From Anthoceros angustus (Eukaryota > Streptophyta > Anthocerotopsida > Anthocerotales > Anthocerotaceae): 64,000 nucleotides of DNA. Shown here in pieces: positions 29,131-40,214 of this stretch. The translations under genes were made by a program, and so were the position numbers. Below the pieces are notes generated by a model. It saw nothing but the letters and a program-made list of their open reading frames with translations, ran no database searches and was not told the origin of the DNA. Each line of letters starts with the position of its first letter. The stretch's first letter is position 1. The stretch lies in the NCBI GenBank assembly GCA_010909165.1, contig MU008162.1, positions 2,108,001 to 2,172,000 on the forward strand. Direction: 5' to 3'.

Positions 29131-32083
29131 ATGATCAAGCATACTATGGGCAATGGAGGCGATTTCGAGCTGCCTCAGCAGCTCCTGGAGGTATTGCCCT
29201 CGGATCCATACGAGCAGCTGGATGTCGCGAGGAAGATTACGTCCATGGCCATTGCAGCTCGAGTGTCCAAACTCGAGTCTGAGGCCACCAAGCTGCGGCA
29301 AAAACTGGCGGAGAAAGAACAGCTGATATACGGCCTGCAGGAGCGCTTAGTGGAGGCTGAGCAGACGCTTCAAGAGACCACCAACCGCTTATCTCATGCC
29401 CTGGATGACCAGGTGCGTCTTCTTCAGTGTGACTTTTGCATGTTGCTTCACATGAAGGACGGGTGTTCGTTCCGCACGTACACGCTTGTCCAGTTCTGAG
29501 CAAGGCGGGGGGCGTCTTGCTGAAAGATTGCTCATTCTGCCGTGGTTTCATTTTTTCTCCATCCTCTGATCACTTTCTTGATGTTTTGCGTCAAAATACC
29601 TCCTGACAAGCCATGGTTGTGACTCTGTTCGCCAGGCTAAACTCACAAGCGAGAAGAACGTGCTTGTGGCTACTGTGAAGAAGCTTAATCGTGATGTGGC
29701 GAAGGTACGTACAGAGGCGGCTATTCAGATCCTGCGTGCCTAGGAGCAATGCCAGAATGTTGTTACGCTTTGCACAGCTTCAGGAGGAAGCTGGGTCCTT
29801 TCGTGAGATAGTCACCCATGCCGTGACAGTTCTGACTATGAGTTTAAAAGAAATTCTCCACCTTTTTTGCAGTTGGAGACGTTCAAGAGGACTTTAATGC
29901 AATCCCTGCAGGAGGATGAGGACGCTCCTACTGTGAGTTGCATCTTTCTAGTTCACATTCACGTTCAGTCACAGAAGCTTTAGCTTCGCGGTGCATCCAA
30001 TTTGGAAAATGTATCATTTGACACAATTTGGCTCGCTCTTCCTTATGGACAGCCTGTCGATGCTGCTGAGAAGGTTCAGAGGGCAACTGTGCTTAGTGGG
30101 AAAGCTGCAAAGGCTGCAGGTAATGGGGCCCTGCCGCAACTCCTAGGATGTAAGTCTCGTGTGGAACTTGCGGACATATCTTTCTGACTGCAGATTACGA
30201 ATTTTTTCAGAAGCAACAAGGGTGGATGACGAGCCATCCAACGGTGTGCTGGCAATGAGACCAATCATTGTCGGTGGTAGGGGGGTTGCACAAGGTGCTC
30301 CAGATCTTGCCGGCCAGGTGGATGAAACGCATGGTGATGCAGACGGTTTGTCTACTCCCCTACTTCACTACTGCAGTCAATCTTGCTTGAATCTGCATCA
30401 GGCTGTCTGCGGCTGTGAAGTTGAGCTGTTAACAAGCTTCAGGACCTGCTGCACTGGAGTTGGAGAGCATAAAAAGATTCCTCTGTTTTTTTTTTTTTGC
30501 TGGTGTCCACTCATTGAATCGTGGGTTGGTTGTTTACAGTGTCAAGGTCAATCAGTAATCCTCAACGAGCCATCCTGTCATTGACTCCGTCTTTGACACC
30601 ACAGTTAACCCCAACTGGGTCACCTAGGAGAAAGTCTGCAGCTGGCTCACCTAGGCGGGCATCTGCTGCAGGTTCTCCCAGATGGAGTTCAAGTGATGCC
30701 AGACTACCTTTGCCATCCTCACAGCCAGCAAGCAACACGACCACTGCTCCAAACTCTCCGCCTCCTACAGGCTCAATGCCCGGTTTGCACTTTGACATTT
30801 TGTTGACAATGCTTGGAGAGGCTTCATCTCTTATGTTGAGACGATGAGGCTGATTTTGTCTCTGTTGTTTTGACAGCACGTACTCCACGGGTGGATGGCA
30901 AGGAATTTTTCCGCCAAGCTAGGTTTGTTCCTCTGCCTTTTGTCATTGGTTCGCATATTTATTTAGGGTAGTCTGTGATGTTTCTCCGGTCGATGCAACT
31001 GTCTCAGAGCATTGCGTGTGAAACGTGTGTGCTGGCAATGAGACCAATCATTGTCGGTAGGGGTTGTACAAGGTGCTCCAGATCTTGCCGGCCAGGTGGA
31101 TGAAACGCATGGTGATGCAGACGGTTTGTCTACTCCCTACTTCACTACTGCAGTCAATCTTGCTTGAATCTGCATCAGGCTGTCTGGCCTGTGAAGTTGA
31201 GCTGTTAACAAGCTTCAGGACCTGCTGCACTGGAGTTGGAGAGCATAAAAAGATTCCTCTGTTTTTTTTTTTTTTTGCTGGTGTCCACTCATTGAATCGT
31301 GGGTTGGTTGTTTACAGTGTCAAGGTCAATCAGTAATCCTCAACGAGCCATCCTGTCATTGACTCCGTCTTTGACACCACAGTTAACCCCAACTGGGTCA
31401 CCTAGGAGAAAGTCTGCAGCTGGCTCACCTAGGCGGGCATCTGCTGCAGGTTCTCCCAGATGGAGTTCAAGTGATGCCAGACTACCTTTGCCATCCTCAC
31501 AGCCAGCAAGCAACACGACCACTGCTCCAAACTCTCCGCCTCCTACAGGCTCAATGCCCGGTTTGCACTTTGACATTTTGTTGACAATGCTTGGAGAGGC
31601 TTCATCTCTTATGTTGAGACGATGAGGCTGATTTTGTCTCTGTTGTTTTGACAGCACGTACTCCACGGGTGGATGGCAAGGAATTTTTCCGCCAAGCTAG
31701 GTTTGTTCCTCTGCCTTTTTGTCATTGGTTCGCATATATTTATTTAGGGTAGTCTGTGATGTTTCTCCGGTCGATGCAACTGTCTCAGAGCATTGCGTGT
31801 GAAACGTGTGTAGGAATCGGCTAAGTTATGAGCAGTTCAGCGCATTCCTTGCAAATATTAAGGAGCTCAATGCACACCGTCAAACCCGGGAGGTAAATCC
31901 TAAGAACCCCGTTTTTTGTGACTACCGCACATTCAAGAGAAGCTGGGTGATGGGAGTCAGTATTCTCAAACGCAACTTTCTGTGCAGGAAACGTTACGGA
32001 AGGCCGATGAAACCTTTGGCCCAGAGAACAAGGACCTTTACATTGCGTTCGATGGACTCTTGAGTCGGCACCTCCCCACATGA
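29131..32083 (+). CDS. At4g15545-like protein
   Basis: Plant-specific protein related to Arabidopsis At4g15545, whose biochemical role is not established. Exons: 29131-29412, 29636-29704, 29873-29932, 30053-30119, 30211-30345, 30540-30782, 30877-30922, 31814-31892 and 31988-32083; all joins have GT/AG and consistent phase and give 358 residues (family about 340). Start chosen at MIKHTMGNGG; the ATG at 29146 is equally possible. N-terminal core LLEVLPSDPYEQLDVARKIT then SMAIAARVSKLE leads into a coiled coil. The middle is Ser/Pro-rich (LTPSLTPQLTPTGSPRRKSA). The conserved C-terminus reads RTPRVDGKEFFRQAR, LSYEQFSAFLANIKELNAHR, TREETLRKADETFGPENKDL and YIAFDGLLSRHLPT. Exons 6 and 7 exist twice because of an internal duplication (copies at 31318-31560 and 31655-31700), so which pair is used cannot be decided from sequence. 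Confidence 0.9.
30244..31805. repeat. ~780-bp tandem duplication inside the At4g15545-like gene
   Basis: 30244-31026 and 31027-31805 are near-identical (offset 783 at the left edge, 778 at exon 6). They cover the 3' part of exon 5, exon 6, exon 7 and part of intron 7. The junction shares GTGTG with both parent ends (ACGGTGTGCTGG, AACGTGTGTAGG), as expected from unequal exchange or replication slippage at microhomology. Differences are nearly all small indels. Confidence 0.9.
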
Positions 32084-32176
32084 GAAACCAATTGGCAGAG
32101 TCGTCTAAGATGGGCCCCTCGTAATGTCTGGGATTAGTTTGGAGTTACGTGATGAGATAAATTAATGAAGTTATGT

Positions 32177-33770
32177 GGTTTGCTTTGGTATAGGTGGTCA
32201 GTGGATAGCACTACTCTCTGCCGGTCAAAAGAAAGCAATCAAGTAGTTGGTTCTTGTGAATAAAGCAGTTCTATGATACCTGTCACATCAACTTCTACAT
32301 TGTTACTCCCTTTTCATAGACTTACTTTCTGTATCAAACTTATTGACACACCTATATTAAATGTATGGGCATTTTATTAGGTAGACTCTATCCAGAGTTT
32401 CCACAACCAGCACTTCCAAGGTTTGCAGGATGACTTTTCCTTAGGCACGGTCTGGGAGTTTGTTGGTTTCCATGAGTGGCCTGATTTTGGCCTAGGCACT
32501 GCATCCCATGAGGGGGTGGGGTTTGTGTTTCGATGAGTGCCTGTTTTGGTCTGGTTTCGTGTTTCGACAAGTGACTGTTTTAGCAGGGTTTCGTGTTTCG
32601 ACGAGCCCTGTTTTGGCCTGGTTTCGTGTTTCGACGAGTGCCTGTTTTGGCCTGGTTTCGTGTTTCGACGAGTGACTGTTTTAGCAGGGTTTCGTGTTTC
32701 GACGAGCCCTGTTTTGGCCTGGTTTCGTGTTTCGACGAGTGCCTGTTTTGGCCTGGTTTCGTGTTTCGACGAGTGCTTGCCTGTTTTGGCCTGGGCGTTT
32801 GCTCTTTTTTGGTGTAAAGCGTTCGGATTTGGTTGCTTGCTCCTACATTTCGTGAGTTTTACTTCCTTTTTCCTATCTAAGTCTGTGCAATATATCTTTT
32901 ATATATTTTCTTGATTCAACTAAGTGGCTTGGTTCTACATTGTCGCTCCTTTGTACATCTCCTTCGGTTCTACGAGTGGCTTCCTATATTTTATTTTCTT
33001 GGTTTCAATGAGTGATATAATTACTTCCATCCTTGCAAGAGGATGTAGGAGGATGCATAGTGAGAGGCATGAGATTAGAGAAGCACAAAAGAATATGATG
33101 GTTTGCTTTGGTGTAGGTGGTCAGTGGATAGCAATATTCTCTACCGGTCGAAAGAAAGCGATCAAGTAGTTGGTTCTTGTGAATAAAGCACTTTTATGAT
33201 ACGTGTCACATCAACTTCTACATTGTTACTCCCTTTTCAAAGACTTACTTTCTGTAACAAACTTATTGACACACCTATATTAAATATATGGGTATTTTAT
33301 TAGATAGTCTCTATCCAAAGTTTCCATTGAGCACTTGCAAAGATTTGCATGATGACGATTCCTTAGGCAAGGTCTGGCAATTTGTTGGTTTCCATGAGTG
33401 GCCTGATTTTGGTCTAGGCACTCATCCCAAGTAGGGTTGGGTCTCAGTGCCTAATTTAGTCTGGTCGTTTGCTCTTTTTTGGTGTAAAGCATTCGGATTT
33501 GGTTGCTTGCTCCTACATTTCGTGAGTTTTACTTCCTTTTTTCTATCTAAGTAATCTTTTATATATTTTCTTGATTCCACTAAGTGGCTTGGTTCTACGT
33601 GGTCGCTTCCTTGTACATCTCCTTCGGTTCTATGAGTGGCTTCCTACATTTTGTTCTCTTGGTTTCAATTTATTTCCTTGGTTTCAATGAGTGGTATAGT
33701 TACTTCCATCCTTGCAAGAGCATGTAGGTGGATGCATGGTGAGGGGCATGAGATTAGAAAAGCACACAAG
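32177..33770. repeat. Tandem duplication downstream of the At4g15545-like gene
   Basis: Units begin GGTTTGCTTTGGT at 32177 and 33100 (offset 923). Each carries GTGGTCAGTGGATAGCA, an AATAAA (CTTGTGAATAAAGCA), and ends near AGAATATGAT. The second unit is shorter because it lacks the 34-bp minisatellite. Divergence is much higher than in the duplication within the gene, so this one is older. Confidence 0.8.
32521..32800. repeat. 34-bp minisatellite
   Basis: About seven units of CTGTTTTGGCCTGGTTTCGT plus GTTTCGACGAGTGC, with a variant (ACTGTTTTAGCAGGGTTTCG) alternating as a higher-order pattern. It produces a misleading open frame. Confidence 0.85.
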
Positions 33771-34490
33771 AATATGATTGGAGAAGGATAAGACTCACAT
33801 GACATTGGAGGAACATGTGACTATGAAATTGGGGATGGATAAGAATCTTCATAACAAGGATAATAAGTATGTATATGAAACAAAATGAGAGACAACAATC
33901 AATGGTCCCCTCCATGTATACGATAGTAGAAAAGGAACTTGGACTTAAGGGATGAGTCATGTTGCTGGATATTTAACCTTCTTTTTTCTTCTTTTAATTT
34001 TATCTCTCTTATTTTAATTTTTTAAATAATTTTACTTTATTTTATTCTTTTAATATGAAGTTTACAATATTTTAAAAAATAAAAACAAAAAAATTTCTAT
34101 AAAAATTCTGTTACCGTATCTAAAAGATCATTTAGATTGGGGATTAAGTTTGATTCACAATTCAATTAATTTGGATATATTTTAGATAAATTGTCCAGCT
34201 ATTGGTGGACCTTGGGCTGTTGTCCATCCGCTTGGCTAGTTTGAATTGCTCTTGGAGGAGGACTTTGATGTCCTCTCCAATATGGCCACTAACTTGGATT
34301 TTCAAATGAGCTCCTTGCCTTACCAGGCTCATGCAATTGACCTTTTCATATTGGGCCACTTGGCTTTCTAGATGAGCTTCCTACTTTATCGAGCTTTAGG
34401 TCAAACATTTGAACTCTTCTATACTCAATTTATATCGATTACGAGCTGGTGTTCCCACCAAAAATATTTAGGTAAATTTTGGTGAACATA
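33770..34490. other. No gene recognised
   Basis: AT-rich. The minus frame at 34359-34162 is not supported by anything else. Confidence 0.4.
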
Positions 34491-34493
34491 ATA

Positions 34494-35042
34494 CAGTCCA
34501 CCCCCCCTAATTGGGACTGGTTCGGAGTGCCTTTAGAGGTCCCATTAAGGGATGTGTCCCGATTGTATTTTTCCTATTTAAAAATAATAAAAATTTTATA
34601 AACTTTAAAACAAATCAAAAAATACCCAAAAAAAGAAAATTTAAATTTTAATTGATGATTGATAGGTTTCACTAAAAATAACTTTTACCAGTTCTTTATA
34701 TAGTTGTTTGAAACCTAGCACTCTCTCTAAGCAGCATCAAAAAACCTCTACCTATCATAAAGGAAAAAGCTTAGCTTAAGAGTCTTCAATCATACCTAAA
34801 AGTCTATAAAGCTCTGAAATAATGGATTCTTTTTTCTTTTTTTTTTAGATTTTTTTAGTAAAAAAAAAGAGAAATCCCATTTAGGGAGGTGAAACTAACA
34901 TGAATGTATGCTTCAAAAGGTCCCATTTATCATTTAGGGAAAAGTCCCATTTGTTACATTATAAACTAAAGGGAGTAGGATGGGAGGTCCCATTTAGAGA
35001 GGAATCCCATTTATAGAATTCCCAATTAGGGAGGGCCGACTG
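34494..35042. mobile_element. Pogo/mariner-like MITE, second full copy
   Basis: Flanked by TA on both sides. Ends CAGTCCACCCCCCCTAATTG and CCCAATTAGGGAGGGCCGACTG. Very similar along its whole length to 26795-27336, same orientation. Confidence 0.85.
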
Positions 35043-35583
35043 TATTAGGTCTAGGCAAGGACACAAACCTAAATCAAATAGTTCAAAATCATTGAATGAG
35101 GTGGACCAATAGGATTCTCTTAATTTTCTTTGGAATCTCCCTTTCGAATCACATGAGTGAACCTAGCATGATGAGTGAAAGCCACACCTTATGACTCCCC
35201 CTCCCTCACTTGGATGGAATAACGAGAGCCAACCTAGCAACACGTATCCCATGAATATGGAAAACCAATACTGACATATGAAATACTAAAAACTATTAGA
35301 TAAATAGAACTAATAATAACACATGAAATACTAGATAATACTAGATAAATAGAACCAATAATAAAAAATAAAATACCAGCTAATATTTACTAGATAAATA
35401 GACTATATTCCTGGTAGATAGAATGATGACAGATAAATAGGCTATATTCATAATAAATAGGCTATATTCATAATAAATAGGATAATATCATATAAATAGG
35501 TGGTATTTCTGATAAATATGATAAATCTAGGTAATGAGGATAATACCCACTAAATAGGACAAAGGATGTAAAATAGAATAAAA
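35043..35583. other. AT-rich, short GATAAATAG-type repeats
   Basis: Repeated ATAGGCTATATTCATAATAA and AGATAAATAG motifs (35290-35540). No gene. Confidence 0.5.
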
Positions 35584-36190
35584 CCCGTGTAAATAAATGG
35601 GTAACCCAACTAACCACAAAAACAAAACGATCTAATGTCTAATAACATAGAACACGTATTAAGGAGTTCGCAGCTAAGCACACCCTTCTTGGCTTGAGCC
35701 ACACCACTGCATATGTACCAAACCTGAAGACTTCAGTAAACCTGTGTAACTAAATGGGTAACCCAACTAACCACAAAAACCAAACGATCTAACGTCTAAT
35801 AACATAGAACACGTAAACAGGAGTTAGCAGCTAAGCACACCTTTCTTGGCTTGAGCCACACCACCGCATATGTACCAAACCTGAAGACTTCAGTATACCT
35901 GTGTAACTGAATGGGTAGCCCAATTAACCACAAAAACAAAACGATCTAACGTCTAACTTAGAACACGTATTAAGGAGTTAGCAGCTAAGCACACCCTTCT
36001 TGGCTTGAGCCACACCACCGCATATGTACCAAACCTGAAGACTTCAGTATACCTGTGTAACTGAATGGGTAGCCCAATTAACCACAAAAACAAAACGATC
36101 TAACGTCTAACTTAGAACACGTATTAAGGAGTTAGCAGCTAAGCACACCCTTCTTGGCTTGAGCCACACCGCCGCATATGTACCAAACAT
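35584..36190. repeat. 154-157-bp tandem repeat, four units
   Basis: Units begin near 35584, then CCTGTGTAACTAAATGGGTA or its variants at 35741, 35898 and 36052. Each holds CAAAACGATCTAACGTCTAA, GTTAGCAGCTAAGCACACCC and CTTGGCTTGAGCCACACCAC. Confidence 0.85.
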
Positions 36191-36303
36191 GAAGACGTCA
36201 GTAAACACGGTCCATTCCCTGTACCAAACATGAAGACGTCAGTAAACACGGTCCATTCCCTGTACCAAACATGAAGACGTCAGTAAACACGGTCCATTCC
36301 CTA
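36181..36303. repeat. 41-bp tandem repeat, three units
   Basis: TACCAAACATGAAGACGTCA plus GTAAACACGGTCCATTCCCTG, starting at 36181, 36222 and 36263. It grew out of the last unit of the 154-bp array. Confidence 0.9.
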
Positions 36304-36461
36304 TACTAGATTTTGAAAATGCGATGTATCAGATGTAGTAGTCCTTTCGTACTTGGGAGTTGTAACACACGACTACATAGTACATGCTCTTGATAAACTA
36401 TTAGGCATGACTAGTTTTTAGATTTCAAAGTATTGTTTAGAGTGTACACAGTTAGATAAGC

Positions 36462-36690
36462 ATAAAGCGCCTTAGACCAACTCGGCCATCCTCACATGAG
36501 TAAAATGAAATATGTTATTGTTAACTACTACGGATCATGTAAAGAGTTTTGTGAAGGCGTGAGTTGCAAGTACCTTTGCGTGCACGTACAAATGCTTGGA
36601 ATGAGATTCGAACCCATGAACTCTTGTACCAATGTTAAGTGCTCTAGATAAACTTGGCCATCCTGACATGGGTAAGATGGGAGAGGTTAT
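36462..36690 (-). repeat. tRNA-Leu-derived SINE-like pair
   Basis: On the minus strand, 36500-36470 reads TGAGGATGGCCGAGTTGGTC then TAAGGCGC, the 5' half of a tRNA-Leu-type gene with A box. A second copy 172 bp away (about 36672-36595) reads GTCAGGATGGCCAAGTTTAT, continuing to TTCATGGGTTCGAATCTCAT with a B box. Flanks above both copies are also similar, so this is a tandem pair of a tRNA-derived unit. Neither forms a complete tRNA. Confidence 0.5.
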
Positions 36691-36699
36691 TGTTATTTA

Positions 36700-37950
36700 C
36701 TAGGAATCATGTAAACAGTCTTGTAGAAAACATAGAATAAGCTATTACGTTCTTTCTCCTTTTCCTTTCTTTTTCGGTGAATCAAGTTGCTAAAGGGGCC
36801 GTTCCGCTTTCTGGGGCCAAACAGAGAAGATGCTTTTGCTTTCTTCTTTTTTGTCCAGCCACGAGAAATTGGATGTGAGAGAGAAGATACTTTTGCTTTC
36901 TCTTTTCTTTTCTTTCCAGCGAATCAAGCTTTCCTCGGCACGTTACATATGCTGGAAGCGTTACCCCTTTACTTTCTAGAATTTATACTAGCACTTGCGA
37001 CAACACTAATAATAATTTTATATCATAAAAAATATTATCCTATAATTATTCACAAAAATTTGATTTACTTATAATAAATATTATAATAAATATAGATACT
37101 AGTTCATCCAAAGTTGACATTTGTTGATAAGTATTATAACAAATATGCTATCTAGATATGGATCTAGGGATAAATAGGTATACGCAGCTGGGATTATATA
37201 TTGATATATCTCTTACGTACGGATAATGGAAGTGAAGTTTGAGATGAGTTTGGTGATGTCGGTCTACCAAAGAGTGCCAGTTTATCACATGCGCAAGGAG
37301 TGCAATCATGGGTGCATTTAACATGTGGGAAGTGCCGAGAAGCTGGTCCGTGGTGGTGGGGAACTGTTCTGTTGTCAGATGACCGGAGATATCTGATCGA
37401 CGTGGATAACTCATCCGCCACATGTACTGCAGAGCTCTCGTGGATATCGCTCGTGTCCTGACTCAACGTGGCCAGATGAAAAGTGAAGGAAGCGCTATGG
37501 TGCCGAGTGCCGAGACGCTGCAATCTTTACTTCCAGACCTGTGTAGTTGTAGCCGGAATGGCGGCACTACAGCACTTGCCACCCGGCACGCAGATCGAGA
37601 GAGCAACTAGGACTGGGATGGATGGGAGGGAGGAGAGTATAACCGAATATTCTGTGTGATACTTTTCATTCATCGGCCGGAAAAGCAAAGCTCAATCATA
37701 TTCCCCTGCAGAGGGCAGGGGCTTGAGGTCTTGCAGGTTTGATGCTAGCCTAGCTAATACAGATTTCTTAGCATGCCTAGTTTTCTCTCCACCAATCTGT
37801 GTCTGTTGCCACTTTTTTCGTTTAGCATAGTCTATAGGTATGTTCGAACAACCTAATGTGGCCACTCAAGCTGATGATACACTCTCCATACCAGCAGCAA
37901 GACCGGGCGGGGAGAGTTCACAAAAAGAAGAAATCGACAGAACCGTCGAC
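36700..37950. other. No gene recognised
   Basis: Contains an imperfect direct repeat (AGAGAAGATGCTTTTGCTTT at about 36825 and AGAGAAGATACTTTTGCTTT at about 36880). 37800-37950 is the 3' flank of the DUF506 gene. Confidence 0.4.
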
Positions 37951-37951
37951 G

Positions 37952-39797
37952 TTAAGCCAAAGCAGCCACCCCCGCAGGTTCCTCTTCCCGGGCTGCATCG
38001 ACCTTTTGTTGTTGCAGCTTAGCCTGCTTCAACATGGACGCCAATCCTGCAACTACCTTGCTCCTATCCCGGTGAGGGGACCTAGGCTCAACAGCCGGCG
38101 GTTGCCACTCGCTGTTATCCCGCATTTGCACCTCCGTCCCCAGGCCCGAGAAGGGCTCCGCTTCAGACTTGGTGAAGAGCATCCTGTTGGCCCCTCGCAC
38201 CCGCCCCTCCATCTCCGCCTCCTTGGCAGCCATCACCTTCCACCGGTTCTTCTCCCCATCCTTCTCCGCGGGAGCCTGCTTCTTGTCCAGCACTTGTCTC
38301 CGCACATTAGCTACCTGGGGAGCAACGTTGCGCGGAATCTCCTTCAAAGCCTGCTCCTCCTCCCTCTGGTAATGCACCTCCATGGCGTTCCTGAACCTCT
38401 CGTCAAACCCGTGCCCGCGCACTGCCAGGGACCCGATGTCCCTGCTCAAATTGCTGTCCACCAAACAATGCTGCGGGGGCACGGGGTTCGTCGTCCGCCT
38501 GTACGCGGACAGCCATTTCGCCCGCAGATACTCCGGCTTCCTCCACGGCGGGAGATGCAGGTTCCGCTTCTTCAAAGACCGCCTTGCCGCGTCCGACATG
38601 ATCTTCACCAGCTGGTTGATTCTGTCCGCCTTCCCCACAAAGACGACAGGAAGAAGCCCGAGTATGGCGACGTAGCTGCTCGTGGGCCGTGCAATCTCGA
38701 ATTGTGCTCGAAAATCTATGTCCACCAGCAACCTCTCCTCCTTCCCGCCCGTGCTCGTCTCGTCCACCAGCACGTCTATGTACTCATAGTCACCTGCAAC
38801 CATGAGTGGAGCGTGAAGCCCAGTCAGTCCCACTCCCCAACTTGCACGTCTGAAGAAATCATTCCTGCATCACCCGAAAAGCAACACGCAAAGACGCGGT
38901 TCAAGAGCGTAACGCTCACCTCCAGGATACCCCCCGGCGTGGTCCCATCGCGACTTGCAGATGGCTGCATTGTATCCCCTCCGCCTGAGCTCTCCCATCA
39001 CCAGACGCCGCAGGCAGCCGGTGCAGTTCTCGCCCCCGTCCTGGCACACCCGGTTCGCCTCCTCCTTCACCTTGGCCACGGCCTGCCCAGCGTCCAGCAG
39101 CAGGCTCTCCTCCAGCGCGTTCACGCTCGGGACAAAATTCTGCACACCAGGTCGCAACCGCGGTGAGCAAGGAAGCAAGCATTGGCGAGGAATTAACGAG
39201 GGAAGCGCAAATCCATCAAGCAAGCATCCTCCGCAGCCTACATTGCAGCAACAACCGGAGGCAGCAGTCAAGCAAGGATGAAGGAGCTTCAGGGAAGGGA
39301 AGAGGCCTAGAATTGTTCCTCACCTGGACCATGTCCGCGAGCTCCTTCCCCTGCACGGACTTGGCGTCCTCGTTGTCCCCGGGGGAGGCCAGGCCGTCGC
39401 AGACGCCGTTCTCGCAATTGCAGCGCGGGCGGCCGCACTTGGTGGCAATCTTGCCGCCGTTGGAGTCCTCCAGCATGAACTCGTGCACCATAGCCGCCAG
39501 GCACACCGAGCTCGGCTCATGCTCGCTGCCGCTGCTGCTCATGTAGTGCGCGCGATCCGCCTCCCGCACCTCCTGCGCGATGGTGCGGAACAACCTGTTC
39601 CCCCGGGCCTGCGCATCCTGCTGCTGCAGCCCCTGGTTCGCCCCTCCCGCTTCCCGCATCTGCGCGGCTGCCCGCGCCCCGACCTGCACCGGCACAGTGG
39701 CCGTTGCCGCCCTCTCCGCCTTGCCCTCCGTGCCAGCACTCTGCCTGGCCGCCTTGGAGGCCGAGGCCACCGGCCGCAGCGTGGCAAGCCGCGACAT
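37952..39797 (-). CDS. DUF506 (PDDEXK-like) family protein
   Basis: Plant DUF506 family (Pfam PF04720); Arabidopsis members include the root-hair growth repressors RXR1/RXR3. Exons: 39797-39324, 39139-38920, 38793-37952; GT/AG sites and phases agree, giving 511 residues. Exon 1 has a long Ala-rich region then SSVCLAAMVHEFMLEDSNGG and the Cys cluster CGRPRCNCENGVCDG. Exon 2 has LLLDAGQAVAKVKEEANRVC, then LRRLVMGELRRRGYNAAICK. Exon 3 opens GDYEYIDVLVDE and continues RLLVDIDFRAQFEIARPTSS, LPVVFVGKADRINQLVKIMS and KKRNLHLPPWRKPEYLRAKW, the family signatures. D/E and K residues in these blocks correspond to the PDDEXK-like fold, although catalysis is not established. A long Gln/Ala/Glu-rich tail (residues about 360-511) extends beyond the conserved domain. 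In-frame TTG upstream of the ATG is not used as a start. Confidence 0.9.
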
Positions 39798-39879
39798 TGT
39801 CCTCCTCAACCAATCCCCCCTCCCTTCTCCCCCACTCCAGGACCCTGCCCAATCCTTCTACGCAACCACCATCACCATC

Positions 39880-39950
39880 CCCTTCCTCCTTCCCTTCCCT
39901 TCCCTTCCTTTCCCTTCCTTTCCCTTCCTTCCTTCCTTCCTTCAGCTCTT
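39880..39950. repeat. Polypyrimidine tract in the DUF506 leader
   Basis: Nearly pure TTCCC/TTTCC/TTCCTTCC repeats on plus (GA-rich on the coding minus strand), 80-150 bases upstream of the ATG. GA/CT mirror tracts can adopt triplex structure and bind GAGA-type factors in plants. Confidence 0.6.
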
Positions 39951-40203
39951 TTCAAAATTCACACACTCCACTCCCACACCACTCCCAGGCAATCAATGAC
40001 GCCGGCTAGCAAGCAAGACTGTGAGTTCACTCTCCTTGCTGGGCCAATTGCCAGCCCGCTTTCCAGGCTTTGTAACACACAGGAGGAGAGAAGAAGAATA
40101 GGAGACGGCACCGACTGGAGTGCACAGTCCAGGACTCCCTCTTTCACTCACTCACTCAACTCACAGGCCTGCATGAAAGAGCAGGGCTGCGGGGCCGGGG
40201 AGC

Positions 40204-40209
40204 TATATA
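40204..40209 (-). promoter_or_regulatory. Candidate TATA box of the DUF506 gene
   Basis: On minus, GGCTTGTATATAGCTCCCCG, about 410 bases upstream of the ATG, in the expected strand and GC-rich context. Confidence 0.4.
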
Positions 40210-40214
40210 CAAGC

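Noticed and set aside
32537-32914. Repetitive plus-strand ORF (FGLVSCFDE repeats)
   Set aside because: Generated by the 34-bp minisatellite; two frames are open at once.
37856-39166. 436-codon plus-strand ORF
   Set aside because: Antisense shadow of DUF506 exons 2-3, crossing their introns; the minus strand has the recognised domain and consistent splice sites.
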